Below, in pieces: positions 9,927 through 18,818 of a stretch of DNA of 64,000 nt. Every line of letters begins with the position of its first letter. Position 1 is the first letter of the stretch. The stretch covers positions 62,001-126,000 of the forward strand of contig NZ_CABFKH010000002.1 in the NCBI RefSeq assembly GCF_901764975.1, read 5' to 3'. Below the pieces are notes generated by a model. That model was not told where the DNA came from. It searched no databases and saw only the letters and a program-made list of their open reading frames with translations. Both the position numbers and the translations under genes were made by a program. This stretch comes from Actinobacillus indolicus. GTDB lineage: Bacteria; Pseudomonadota; Gammaproteobacteria; Enterobacterales; Pasteurellaceae.

Positions 9927-10046
9927 TTTTATAATAAGTGTTATTTTTCTTGTGAATTAAAAAAATTAGAGCTATATCACAAAACATTAATCGCTATTTG
10001 GAGTAGAATAGACATGACTATTTTATTTAAAAAGAAGGATTTAACT

Positions 10047-12323
10047 ATGGATGACAAATCTCAATTACGTCAAGCCGCGCTTGATTTCCACGAATTTCCA
10101 ATCCCAGGTAAAATTGAAGTTACCCCAACCAAATCTCTTGCTACTCAACGTGACCTTGCTCTTGCTTATTCCCCAGGTGTTGCCGAGCCTTGTTTAGAAA
10201 TCGAAAAAGATCCGTCAGCTGCTTATCGCTACACGTCAAAAGGCAATTTAGTTGCTGTTATTTCAAATGGTACAGCGGTACTTGGTTTAGGGAATATCGG
10301 TGCCTTAGCAGGTAAACCGGTGATGGAAGGGAAGGGCGTGCTCTTTAAAAAGTTTGCAGGGATTGATGTATTTGATATTGAAATCAATGAAAAAGATCCT
10401 GAAAAACTGGTCGAAATCATCGCATCCCTTGAGCCAACCTTTGGCGGTATCAATCTCGAAGATATCAAAGCCCCAGAGTGTTTCTACATCGAACAAAAAT
10501 TACGTGAACGGATGAATATTCCAGTCTTCCATGATGACCAACATGGTACAGCGATTATTAGTGCAGCGGCAGTGATTAATGCGTTACGTATTGTGGACAA
10601 AAAAATTGAAGAGGTGCGTTTAGTGGCATCCGGTGCTGGTGCTGCATCTATTGCGTGCTTGAATTTACTTGTCTCTTTGGGTATGAAACGTGAAAACATC
10701 GTGGTTTGTGACTCAAAAGGGGTGATCTACAAAGATCGTGACGATCGTATGGATGAAACGAAAAAACTCTATGCGATTGAAGATAACGGTTGGAGAACCT
10801 TAGCAGATGCAATGCCAAATTCAGATATTTTCCTCGGCTGTTCAGCTGCTGGGGCATTAACGCAAGATATGGTTCGCACTATGGCGGCACATCCAATCAT
10901 TTTAGCGTTGGCAAACCCAAATCCTGAAATTACTCCACCAGAAGCGAAAGCGGCTCGTCCAGATGCGATTGTATGTACAGGACGCTCAGACTATCCAAAC
11001 CAAGTGAATAATGTGCTTTGCTTCCCATTCATTTTCCGTGGTGCTTTAGATGTAGGTGCAACAACGATCAATGAAGAGATGAAACGTGCGGCGGTTTATG
11101 CGATTGCAGACTTAGCCCTTGCAGAACAAAATGAAGTGGTTACATCAGCTTATGACGGTGAAGGCACAACCTTTGGGGCGGATTATATTATTCCACGTCC
11201 ATTTGACCCACGTTTAATCGTACGTATCGCTCCTGCTGTGGCAAAAGCTGCAATGGATTCAGGCGTAGCAACACGTCCAATTACTGACTGGGATGCGTAT
11301 CACGAAAAACTCACTCAATTTGTGTATAAAACCAATCTCTTCATGAAACCGATTTTCAGCCAAGCGAAAGCTGAAATTAAACGCATTGTATTGGCGGAAG
11401 GTGAAGAAGATAAAGTGTTACATGCAACACAAGAAGTAGTTTCCATGAAATTGGCTTATCCAATTCTGATTGGTCGTCCTGATGTGATTAATGCCAAAAT
11501 CAAAAAATTGGGCTTACATATTGTTGCAGGACAAGATTTTGACATTGTGGATAATGAGCACAATAGCCAACACGAAGCGCTTTGGAAACGTTATTACAGT
11601 CTCATGAAACGTCGTGGTATTACCGAAGCGATTGCAAAACGTGTGACGACATCAAATACCACAGTGATTGCATCATTATTGGTTGAAATGGGTTATGCCG
11701 ATGGCTTAGTCTGTGGATTATTCGGCACTTATAGTCGTCATTTAGAAGCGATTAAAGACATTATCGGCGTTAAAGAGAGTGTCAAAGTCCCTGCGGCATT
11801 AAATAGCTTGGTATTACCGACAGGTAACGTCTTTATTACAGATACTTATGTTAATGCAGATCCAACAGCAGAAGAGCTGGCTGAAATTACCTTAATGGCT
11901 TCTCGCGAGATTAGACGCTTTGGTATTGAACCTGCGGTTGCCTTGCTTTCTCACTCTAATTATGGTGCATCTAACCAATTGGGTGCGCCAAAAATGCGTA
12001 AAGTATTAGAGTTAGTTCAAGCAAGAGATCCTGATTTAATGATTGACGGCGAAATGCACGGGGATTTAGCGTTATCTGAAAAACTCCGCCGTGATTATAT
12101 GCCAGACAGCCCATTAAAAGGCTCTGCCAATTTACTTGTTATGCCAAATATGGAAGCAGCCCGTATTAGCTATAACTTATTACGAGCAACGACCACGGCA
12201 ATTACGGTCGGCCCGATTTTATTAGGGATGAATAAGTCTGCACATATTCTTAACCCTGTTTCTTCGGTTCGTCGTATTATTAATATGGTGGCATTTGCAG
12301 CGGTCAAAGCACAAACTAAGTAA
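10047..12323 (+). CDS. maeB: NADP-dependent malic enzyme MaeB (fused to phosphotransacetylase-like domain)
   Basis: 758-residue enzyme that decarboxylates malate to pyruvate with NADP reduction. Residues 1-430 are the malic enzyme domain (catalytic stretch [16 protein letters not shown]-binding VASGAGAAS). Residues from about 430 form a phosphate acetyltransferase-like regulatory domain, as in E. coli MaeB (759 residues), where acetyl-CoA binds. The start at MDDKSQ is preferred because AAGGA at 10035-10039 precedes it by 7 bp and it matches the E. coli N-terminus; the open frame extends 45 codons upstream without support. A perfect CRP-type palindrome lies upstream. Confidence 0.95.
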   Translation: MDDKSQLRQAALDFHEFPIPGKIEVTPTKSLATQRDLALAYSPGVAEPCLEIEKDPSAAYRYTSKGNLVAVISNGTAVLGLGNIGALAGKPVMEGKGVLFKKFAGIDVFDIEINEKDPEKLVEIIASLEPTFGGINLEDIKAPECFYIEQKLRERMNIPVFHDDQHGTAIISAAAVINALRIVDKKIEEVRLVASGAGAASIACLNLLVSLGMKRENIVVCDSKGVIYKDRDDRMDETKKLYAIEDNGWRTLADAMPNSDIFLGCSAAGALTQDMVRTMAAHPIILALANPNPEITPPEAKAARPDAIVCTGRSDYPNQVNNVLCFPFIFRGALDVGATTINEEMKRAAVYAIADLALAEQNEVVTSAYDGEGTTFGADYIIPRPFDPRLIVRIAPAVAKAAMDSGVATRPITDWDAYHEKLTQFVYKTNLFMKPIFSQAKAEIKRIVLAEGEEDKVLHATQEVVSMKLAYPILIGRPDVINAKIKKLGLHIVAGQDFDIVDNEHNSQHEALWKRYYSLMKRRGITEAIAKRVTTSNTTVIASLLVEMGYADGLVCGLFGTYSRHLEAIKDIIGVKESVKVPAALNSLVLPTGNVFITDTYVNADPTAEELAEITLMASREIRRFGIEPAVALLSHSNYGASNQLGAPKMRKVLELVQARDPDLMIDGEMHGDLALSEKLRRDYMPDSPLKGSANLLVMPNMEAARISYNLLRATTTAITVGPILLGMNKSAHILNPVSSVRRIINMVAFAAVKAQTK

Positions 12324-12338
12324 TTCATCTTATGGAAC

Positions 12339-12384
12339 AAGCGGTCAGATAAGTTATGTGTTTTACAAATCTGATCGCTTTTTT
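12339..12384 (+). terminator. Terminator of maeB containing an uptake signal
   Basis: AAGCGGTCAGAT and ATCTGATCGCTT form an imperfect stem around a loop of about 19 nt, followed by a TTTTTT run ending at 12384. The left arm is an uptake signal core (ACAAGCGGTCAGA), one of many in this window recruited as terminator arms. The stretch 12385-12472 holds nothing further. Confidence 0.7.
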
Positions 12385-12472
12385 ATACATAATCTTTGAA
12401 TGATTAAATAAAGTGGCAAGATTTATACTGTTATTTGCAAATTTAAGTATAGATCTTACCGTTTGTAATAGC

Positions 12473-13192
12473 TTATTTTTTGAAATAGTGCAGTAGTGGA
12501 TCAGGATTTTGAATATAAGACACAAGATCTTTCTTATCTGGATATGCGATATATGGAATTTGCCCTAATAGCGGGGCTTTAATTCGTTGACTGAGTAACT
12601 CGATCAGCTCTGCATAATGGCGTAATCCTGGATTAACACGGTTCGCAACCCAACCGACTAATTCTACACCTTGTTGTTGAATGGCATCGGCGGTTAAAAG
12701 CGCATGATTTACACAACCTTCTTTAATGCCAACCACTAATACAACAGGCATTCTGTTTTTCTTCACCCAATCAGCAAAATAGAGATCTTTATTAATCGGC
12801 GTGAGCCAACCATAAGTGCCTTCGACTAAGACATTACTATATTGATTATGTAAACGTTGCAAATCTTTATCTAACTTTTCCACAGAGATATGGCGAACAG
12901 CATCAAGAGCAGCGAAAACAGGCGTACTTGAGTGAATAAAAGAGTAGCTATTGATTTCTCGATAGCTTACAGGTTGTGGACAGCTTTTTTGAATAATCAA
13001 CACATCGCTGTTATCTTCACAGGCATAATCATCTTGATTGGGTTCTGTTGGAAGTGAATCATCTCCACCACAAGCAATAGGCTTATAGCCAACAACGGGG
13101 ATCTCATATTGAGCAATCGTTTGTAATAATGCTCGGGTCACAATGGTTTTTCCAACGTTAGTGTCTGTTCCTGCAATAAATAAACAAGGCAT
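12473..13192 (-). CDS. bioD: Dethiobiotin synthetase
   Basis: 239-residue ATP-dependent carboxylase that closes the ureido ring of dethiobiotin, the penultimate step of biotin synthesis. The P-loop is seen at the N-terminus as GTDTNVGKT. VGYKPIACGG supplies the conserved Lys and EGTYGW lies mid-protein, corresponding to the EGAGG motif but with the second Gly and Ala changed. Length is close to E. coli BioD (225). It is unlinked to other bio genes here. A second, more distant bioD elsewhere is common in this family, so the copy number cannot be judged from the window. Confidence 0.9.
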   Translation of the reverse strand: MPCLFIAGTDTNVGKTIVTRALLQTIAQYEIPVVGYKPIACGGDDSLPTEPNQDDYACEDNSDVLIIQKSCPQPVSYREINSYSFIHSSTPVFAALDAVRHISVEKLDKDLQRLHNQYSNVLVEGTYGWLTPINKDLYFADWVKKNRMPVVLVVGIKEGCVNHALLTADAIQQQGVELVGWVANRVNPGLRHYAELIELLSQRIKAPLLGQIPYIAYPDKKDLVSYIQNPDPLLHYFKK

Positions 13193-13305
13193 TTTTTATT
13201 CTCATTAATTAAAATATCCTTGAATTTTAATGGGAAAATGATCAGCGGGTCATGCGTTCGATCAAATTATGATATAAAAAAGTGTAATTAGCTGAATTTA
13301 TGATC

Positions 13306-13343
13306 AAAAAAGGGTTAGCATCTTGACGTATGCTAACCCTTTT
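13306..13343 (-). terminator. Terminator downstream of yhcB
   Basis: Strong stem AAAAGGGTTAGCAT / ATGCTAACCCTTTT with an 8-nt loop. On the minus strand the second arm ends in TTTTTT, directly after the yhcB stop codon. The gap between it and bioD holds nothing else recognisable. Confidence 0.88.
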
Positions 13344-13357
13344 CATATAAATTAAGC

Positions 13358-13750
13358 TTAGGATTTTAATAATCCAGAAGAGCCTTCAGAATAATCTTTT
13401 GGTTGATCTTCATCTGTTTGTGGTTTGCTTTCAATTTTAGGCTGTTTGAAAAACTCAATTTTTGCAGAATCGGACGGTAATAATGATTCTGAGCCTTTTG
13501 CTAAATGGGTATAGAGTTTCTTATAGTCTTCAGCGAGAGTTGCAAGCAATGTCGCAGATTGCTCAAAGTGTTGTTCTAACTGCTGTTTTTGCTCGTCCAT
13601 CTTTTTAGTTGCTTCTTTTAAATCAGCTTCAAGCTGGAGCTGTTTTTTAACATTGCTATTTGTCGCTCTCACAACAACATAGCTAATAATACAACCAACA
13701 ATAAATGCTGCAATAATTGCAGTCCACACGTTACCTGACCATTGTTCCAT
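13358..13750 (-). CDS. zapG: Z-ring associated protein ZapG (YhcB, DUF1043)
   Basis: 130-residue bitopic inner-membrane protein. Residues about 9-27 form a single membrane helix (AIIAAFIVGCIISYVVV). Residues about 34-90 are a Lys/Glu/Gln-rich coiled coil, and the tail is polar. Family members link cell division with envelope and cell-wall synthesis. Its place next to rplM-rpsI, transcribed divergently, is conserved from E. coli to Pasteurellaceae and supports the assignment. A good ribosome site (AAGGAG) precedes the start. Confidence 0.85.
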   Translation of the reverse strand: MEQWSGNVWTAIIAAFIVGCIISYVVVRATNSNVKKQLQLEADLKEATKKMDEQKQQLEQHFEQSATLLATLAEDYKKLYTHLAKGSESLLPSDSAKIEFFKQPKIESKPQTDEDQPKDYSEGSSGLLKS

Positions 13751-13898
13751 AATGCACTCCTTAAGTGGATTGAGTAAATGTCATTAATTTTTATCATGTT
13801 ATTTACAGGATGAAAAGGAAAAGAAATCCATTTTTTGAAACTGTCCACAAAAATAAATTTTTTATCAAAAATGGTTAGATTTTTCTCAAAGAGATCTG

Positions 13899-14472
<574 letters not shown>

Positions 14473-14487
14473 TCACGGAGCATAAAA

Positions 14488-14883
14488 ATGACAGCAGCAA
14501 ATCAAAACTACGGCACAGGTCGCCGCAAAAGCTCTTCAGCTCGTGTATTTATCAAACCGGGCAATGGTAACATTACCATTAACCAACGTTCTTTAGAAGT
14601 TTACTTCGGTCGCGAAACAGCTCGTATGATCGTTCGTCAACCATTAGAATTAGTTGAGTTAACAGATAAATTAGACTTATACATCACTGTTAAAGGTGGT
14701 GGTATTTCTGGTCAAGCGGGTGCAATCCGTCACGGTATCACTCGTGCATTGATGGAATACGATGAAACTCTTCGTCCAGCATTACGTGCTGCGGGCTTTG
14801 TTACCCGTGACGCTCGTCGTGTTGAACGTAAAAAAGTGGGTTTACACAAAGCACGTCGTCGTCCACAATACTCAAAACGTTAA
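14488..14883 (+). CDS. rpsI: 30S ribosomal protein S9
   Basis: 131-residue ribosomal protein of the small subunit. The basic C-terminal tail ends in YSKR, which reaches the P-site tRNA anticodon in the ribosome. The signature [19 protein letters not shown] lies at about residues 71-90. It starts after a CACGGAG ribosome site 15 bp behind rplM and ends at a strong terminator. Confidence 0.99.
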   Translation: MTAANQNYGTGRRKSSSARVFIKPGNGNITINQRSLEVYFGRETARMIVRQPLELVELTDKLDLYITVKGGGISGQAGAIRHGITRALMEYDETLRPALRAAGFVTRDARRVERKKVGLHKARRRPQYSKR

Positions 14884-14901
14884 TACGAAAGTATTTACCA
14901 G

Positions 14902-14933
14902 AAAGGCAGGAATTTTCCTGCCTTTTCTTTTTT
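14902..14933 (+). terminator. Terminator of rplM-rpsI
   Basis: Stem AAAGGCAGGAA / TTCCTGCCTTT with a short T loop, followed by CTTTTTT. It lies 18 bp after the rpsI stop codon. Confidence 0.9.
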
Positions 14934-14970
14934 GCTATAATTCGAACCTTTCCAAATTTTAAGGATTTCT

Positions 14971-15744
14971 ATGTTAGCCATTATTTCCCCAGCCAAAACC
15001 CTTGATTTTGAAACTAAAATTGATGGGTTTGCATTTTCTCAACCTGAACTAACCGCTTACAGCCAGCAATTAATTGATATTTGTAAACAATTTTCCCCTG
15101 CGGAAGTGGCATCGCTGATGTCGATTAGCGACAAACTGGCAAGCCTAAATGTTGCTCGTTTTGCCGAATGGACAATGGAACATAATGAGCAAAACGCCAA
15201 AGCGGCATTATTTGCTTTTAAAGGCGATGTTTATACAGGCTTAGAAGCAGAAACCCTAACCAATTCTGAAATTGAGTATGCCCAACGCCATTTGCGCATG
15301 CTATCGGGGCTATATGGCTTATTAAAACCCCTAGATTTAATGCAGCCGTACCGTTTAGAAATGGGAACAAAATTGGCTAACCCGAAAGGAAAAGATTTAT
15401 ATCACTTTTGGGATAACATCATCACCCAGCATTTGCAGCAAGCCATTGATGCACAAGAAGATAATATCTTGGTCAATCTTGCTTCCGATGAATACTTCGG
15501 GGCAGTGCAAGCGGAGAGATTAACCGCAAAAATTGTTAAACCTGTTTTCTTAGATGAAAAGAACGGCAAATATAAAGTGATTAGCTTTTATGCGAAAAAA
15601 GCTCGGGGAATGATGGTGCGATTTATGTTGCAGACCCAGCCAACCAGCGTTGAACAGCTTAAAGCCTTTAATTATAGCGGTTATTGGTTTGATGAAACGG
15701 CTTCAACAGATACAGAGTTGGTATTTAAACGTGAGGAACAATAG
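14971..15744 (+). CDS. yaaA: Peroxide stress protein YaaA (DUF328)
   Basis: 257-residue cytoplasmic protein of the DUF328 family, the length of E. coli YaaA. The E. coli protein lowers free iron and limits DNA damage under peroxide stress and is controlled by OxyR. The N-terminal signature ISPAKTLDF and the basic stretch [14 protein letters not shown] near residue 205 are present. ATG 14971 follows AAGGA. The next gene, a lipoprotein, starts 2 bp after the stop, and fieF follows that, giving a possible iron/peroxide-related transcript. Confidence 0.93.
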   Translation: MLAIISPAKTLDFETKIDGFAFSQPELTAYSQQLIDICKQFSPAEVASLMSISDKLASLNVARFAEWTMEHNEQNAKAALFAFKGDVYTGLEAETLTNSEIEYAQRHLRMLSGLYGLLKPLDLMQPYRLEMGTKLANPKGKDLYHFWDNIITQHLQQAIDAQEDNILVNLASDEYFGAVQAERLTAKIVKPVFLDEKNGKYKVISFYAKKARGMMVRFMLQTQPTSVEQLKAFNYSGYWFDETASTDTELVFKREEQ

Positions 15745-15745
15745 C

Positions 15746-16294
15746 GTGACAATGTTGCGAAAATCCTTTTTTTTACCGCTGTTTTTAACGGGCTGCGTGG
15801 TAACACCACCGCAATTTTCGATACCTGAACAAGTCAATTTTCAAGGTAAAACCTACCAAAAAGTGACCCAAAATCAGCTTGATGAAATGCAACAATCGCT
15901 TTTTTTACCCAAGGAAAGCTCGAAAGATCCTAATAACTGGCAACAAGGCATATTATTGTTTACCGATAAAAACAGCCAGAAAAAAAGCCTTGCTGATAGG
16001 GTAGAGCTACGTCAGCAAACTTTCGCTAAACAGCCTGATACCAAAGCGAAAGTAGCGATTGTTGGTGGCGAGCTACAAAGCCAGGTACTTTATCCACCGA
16101 CAGAACGTTTCAACGACTATCAGCTGGAAGTCACTCGTGGACGAAATTCTCAGTGTGGTTACAGCCAAATGCAGTTCTCAGACAAGCGGTCAGTTTCTGC
16201 AAAAAATTTGCAAAATCCAACCGCTTATATCAAAGATCTTCAACAAATGGCATTGCAGTTTTCGCAATTAGCATGGCAAATTGAGTGCAAATAA
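15746..16294 (+). CDS. Putative lipoprotein of unknown function
   Basis: 182-residue protein with a short type II signal peptide whose lipobox is LTGC at about residues 15-18, so it should be acylated and anchored in the envelope. The mature part is hydrophilic, with a few hydrophobic strands and two Cys (about 140 and the penultimate residue). GTG 15746 is preferred because GAGGA lies 8 bp upstream; ATG 15752 is the alternative. It starts 2 bp after yaaA, and its stop codon overlaps the fieF start (TAATG), so it is translationally coupled to an iron exporter. I do not recognise the family with certainty. Confidence 0.75.
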   Translation: MTMLRKSFFLPLFLTGCVVTPPQFSIPEQVNFQGKTYQKVTQNQLDEMQQSLFLPKESSKDPNNWQQGILLFTDKNSQKKSLADRVELRQQTFAKQPDTKAKVAIVGGELQSQVLYPPTERFNDYQLEVTRGRNSQCGYSQMQFSDKRSVSAKNLQNPTAYIKDLQQMALQFSQLAWQIECK

Positions 16295-17181
16295 TGGAAC
16301 AACAATATACTAAATATGTAAAACGGGCGGCAAACTTTGCAGTGATTGTCGCTGCCACCTTAATTATTGCAAAAGCATTTGCATGGTGGCAGACAGGATC
16401 GATGGCTATCTTGGCGGCAATGACGGACTCGCTTGTGGATTTGTTTGCCTCTTTAACAAATATGCTCGTGTTACGTTTTGCTTTACAGCCAGCCGATGAC
16501 GATCACACCTTCGGACACGGCAAAGCAGAATCCCTTGCTGCTCTTGCTCAAAGTGCTTTTATCACAGGTTCTGCGGCATTCTTATTGTTACAAGGGATTC
16601 AACGTTTAACCGAGCCGCAATTAGTGCAAAGCAGTGAATTAGGCGTTGCGATTAGCTTATTCTCGATTGTTCTTACTGCAGCGTTAGTTTGGTATCAGAA
16701 AAAAGTAGTGAAACTCACTCAAAGCCCTGCGATTGAAGCCGATTCGTTACATTATCAGACGGATCTCTATATGAATGCGGCAATTCTTGTGGCAATGATT
16801 TTAAATATCTACGGCGTGGTTTATGCTGATGCCGTATTTGCCATTGGTATTGCCCTTTATATTCTGTTTAATGCCGCTAAAATGTGTTGGGAAGCGGTGC
16901 AATCCTTGTTAGATAAAGCATTACCGCAAGAAGAAGTCGATCAAATTTGGGCGATTGCTTTGCAACATCCACGTATTATCGGTATACACGATGTCAAAAC
17001 TCGCCGAGCAGGTGCGATTCGCTTTATTCAGCTACATTTAGAACTGGACGATCATCTGCCTTTAGTTGTCGCACACGATATTACCGACAGTCTTGAACAG
17101 AAAATACTGGCAGCCTTTCCCCATTCGGAAGTGATTATCCATCAAGAACCGACGACGATTGTCAAACAAGAAAAACAGTAA
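16294..17181 (+). CDS. fieF: Ferrous iron/zinc efflux pump FieF (CDF family)
   Basis: 295-residue cation diffusion facilitator that exports Fe(II), Zn(II) or Cd(II) in exchange for protons. Membrane helices occupy about residues 10-205, with the site-A motifs DSLVD (helix 2) and HYQTD (helix 5; E. coli has HYQSD). The conserved FGHGKAESLA follows helix 2, and the C-terminal cytoplasmic metal-binding domain runs to the end. ATG 16294 overlaps the stop of the upstream lipoprotein gene; an earlier GTG at 16285 is less likely because the ATG aligns with the E. coli start. Iron export contrasts with the iron import operon at 769-4462. Confidence 0.93.
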   Translation: MEQQYTKYVKRAANFAVIVAATLIIAKAFAWWQTGSMAILAAMTDSLVDLFASLTNMLVLRFALQPADDDHTFGHGKAESLAALAQSAFITGSAAFLLLQGIQRLTEPQLVQSSELGVAISLFSIVLTAALVWYQKKVVKLTQSPAIEADSLHYQTDLYMNAAILVAMILNIYGVVYADAVFAIGIALYILFNAAKMCWEAVQSLLDKALPQEEVDQIWAIALQHPRIIGIHDVKTRRAGAIRFIQLHLELDDHLPLVVAHDITDSLEQKILAAFPHSEVIIHQEPTTIVKQEKQ

Positions 17182-17185
17182 TTTT

Positions 17186-17206
17186 TCCCCCTTTGAAAAA
17201 GGGGGA
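17186..17206 (+). repeat. CCCCC/GGGGG hairpin upstream of the zinc-ribbon gene
   Basis: TCCCCCTTT and AAAGGGGGA form a tight hairpin just after the fieF stop codon. A second G-rich copy (GAGGGGGATTT, 17209-17219) follows and serves as the ribosome binding site of the next gene. From memory, similar C5/G5 hairpin strings recur between genes in this family, so it may be a dispersed repeat as well as an attenuator. That needs a genome search. Confidence 0.55.
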
Positions 17207-17219
17207 TTGAGGGGGATTT

Positions 17220-17975
17220 ATGTACCAAGTCTTAGCCCATTTCAGCTACCAACATTTCGAGCAAGATCCTGTGACATTGATTAATCAAGTGTTAAATCAA
17301 TGGCTTTACAACGGACAAGTTATCGGGCGAGAAATGGCGGTGACTTATCACCAAACGGAATTTCAAGTCCGCCTTTCCACCCCTGAACAAGATAGCTTGT
17401 TACCAAAAAATAACAGTCCAGAAGTAGATGAGGCCTTAGCCCAAGCGGAAGAAGCCGGCGTGGTTTTTGAGTATTTTGAGCTGATTGGTCGGGATTATCA
17501 AGCGGAAGAAACCAGCGACAATGTGAAACCGAGTTTTCAGATACTTTACACCACACATTTAGACACTTGCTCACCCATTTACGACGGCGAGAGCTTTCGC
17601 CCGATGCCGTTATATCGTTTAGATAATCAGTTATTAAGTGAACAAGTCTTAAAATGGCAACAAGATTGGCAGGCGTGCGATACGTTACAAATGAACAGTT
17701 CAGCCCTTGAACAGCAAGCCTTGCAACAAATTTGTGATGTCGAAAGTCACCTAGCTCAGCAGGGCAGAGCATTAGCCCAACAGCTTGAACAGCATACAGG
17801 CACACCAACCTATTATTATCTCTACCGCCTAGGTCAAGATCCCGAAATTGAGCATCACCGCCGTTGCCCAAGTTGTAACGGACAATGGAAATTAGCCCAA
17901 CCGCTGCACGATATTTTCTATTTTAAATGTGATCAATGTCGATTGATTTCTAATTTAAGTTGGGAAGTGATGTAA
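17220..17975 (+). CDS. Zinc-ribbon protein of the DUF2310 family
   Basis: 251-residue cytoplasmic protein with an N-terminal domain of unknown function and a C-terminal zinc ribbon. The ribbon is CPSCNGQW (about 219) plus CDQCRLIS (about 238), giving four Cys. The domain arrangement matches the DUF2310 proteins annotated in gammaproteobacteria as zinc-ribbon proteins that may bind nucleic acid; no activity has been established that I know of. The G-rich stretch GAGGGGG just before ATG acts as an unusually strong ribosome site. It is separated from fieF by 38 bp holding a hairpin. Confidence 0.75.
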   Translation: MYQVLAHFSYQHFEQDPVTLINQVLNQWLYNGQVIGREMAVTYHQTEFQVRLSTPEQDSLLPKNNSPEVDEALAQAEEAGVVFEYFELIGRDYQAEETSDNVKPSFQILYTTHLDTCSPIYDGESFRPMPLYRLDNQLLSEQVLKWQQDWQACDTLQMNSSALEQQALQQICDVESHLAQQGRALAQQLEQHTGTPTYYYLYRLGQDPEIEHHRRCPSCNGQWKLAQPLHDIFYFKCDQCRLISNLSWEVM

Positions 17976-17976
17976 C

Positions 17977-18030
17977 AAGCGGTGAGATTTTGGTGATTTT
18001 TTGTAAAATAAGATTCAAATCTTACCGCTT
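17977..18030 (+). terminator. Terminator made from an inverted uptake-signal pair
   Basis: AAGCGGTGAGATTT at 17977-17990 pairs with AAATCTTACCGCTT at 18017-18030 (13 of 14 positions). Both arms are uptake signal cores in opposite orientation. A T-rich stretch follows. It closes the zinc-ribbon gene. The remaining 18031-18133 is AT-rich and should hold the promoter of the following lipoprotein gene. Confidence 0.7.
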
Positions 18031-18133
18031 AATTATTTTTTGTGATCTAGTTAGCAGAATTTAAATATAATTATCTATAGAATAAAAATATAGTAATTTT
18101 TATTCATCTATTAGTATATTTAGGGAGATTTTT

Positions 18134-18729
18134 ATGAAAAGTAAATTATCATCTCGCTCAGCGTTTCAGCGTTTCAGCGTTTCAGCGTTTCAGCGTTTCA
18201 GCGTTTCAGCGTTTCAGCGTTAGCTTGCTTAAGTCTTACCGCTTGTCAAGGTGTCAATGATGTTCTTTCTTCTGTCAATAGCACTTTAGGTGCTGTCAAT
18301 TCTGTCCTATCTGGTAGCCCATCTTCTAGTTCATCATCTTCAGCTGTTTATGTCGACAGTAAAACACAAGCTTCAGTAATAACAGCAGCAAATAAAGCAA
18401 AAGCAAATAAAGATGCAATGAAATTATTTAATGATGCAAAACCAACTATTGAAAAAATGGTAGCGTCCGTAGCATGTATGGCAAGTTCAGAGCAAATGCA
18501 ACGCTATGCTGATCCAGAAGCTGGCATTCATGTAGAATTATCCTATAAATTTCAATATCATAAATCAGGTTGTGCGAATGTACTAAGACTTAACAATATC
18601 ACTAAAAAAACTGCTAATGCATTTAGTTTCTCTGTTTACTATATCTCACCGCAAAGTGAAGAAACAGTAAAAAGAGATTACACCGCAATTAAGCAACCAG
18701 AAGGTGAATGGTTATTTAAGTGGTATTAA
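18134..18729 (+). CDS. Octanucleotide-repeat lipoprotein gene, phase-variable, out of frame (OFF) here
   Basis: ATG 18134 has an AGGGAG ribosome site 6 bp upstream and encodes MKSKLSSR, then eight copies of TCAGCGTT. In this frame translation stops at TAG 18221-18223 after 29 residues. The following DNA in another frame continues LACLSLTAC (lipobox, Cys codon 18244-18246) and a 161-residue mature part. That part has a Ser-rich linker, a lysine-rich helix, two further Cys and the stop TAA 18727-18729. Seven or ten repeats would join start and lipobox, giving for seven copies a 195-residue lipoprotein precursor with a 34-residue signal peptide; one copy would give a textbook short signal (MKSKLSSRSALACLSLTAC). 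Hence slipped-strand ON/OFF switching is likely. The mature domain is not recognised. The alternatives are a decayed gene or a repeat miscount. Confidence 0.8.
18158..18221 (+). repeat. Tandem octanucleotide repeat, (TCAGCGTT)8
   Basis: Exactly eight uninterrupted copies of TCAGCGTT span 64 bp. The unit is not a multiple of three, so each gain or loss changes the reading frame of the gene around it. Three units translate as SAFQRFSV in the start-codon frame. Perfect repeat identity indicates recent or ongoing slippage. Confidence 0.97.
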
Positions 18730-18769
18730 CTTTTAGTTATAAGACATAATTAAATTTACTTGAAATTGA

Positions 18770-18803
18770 GCAGGCTAAGATCGTATTCTTAGTCTGTTTT
18801 TTT
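18770..18803 (+). terminator. Terminator after the repeat-bearing lipoprotein gene
   Basis: CAGGCTAAGA and TCTTAGTCTG form a stem around a short loop, followed by TTTTTTT. It isolates the lipoprotein gene as a single transcription unit and shows that the gene end, at least, is maintained. Confidence 0.8.
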
Positions 18804-18818
18804 ATTTATGGAGGTTTT

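Noticed and set aside
17320-17871. 183-codon open frame opposite the zinc-ribbon gene
   Set aside because: Antisense shadow of a gene with intact domain and ribosome site; no family resemblance.
18158-18221. CRISPR-like repeat array
   Set aside because: The repeats are 8 bp and directly contiguous with no spacers; this is a simple sequence repeat within a gene.
18418-18729. Independent 103-residue protein starting at the internal ATG 18418
   Set aside because: No ribosome site, and the open frame upstream encodes a lipobox and linker. It is better read as the 3' part of the repeat-bearing lipoprotein gene.
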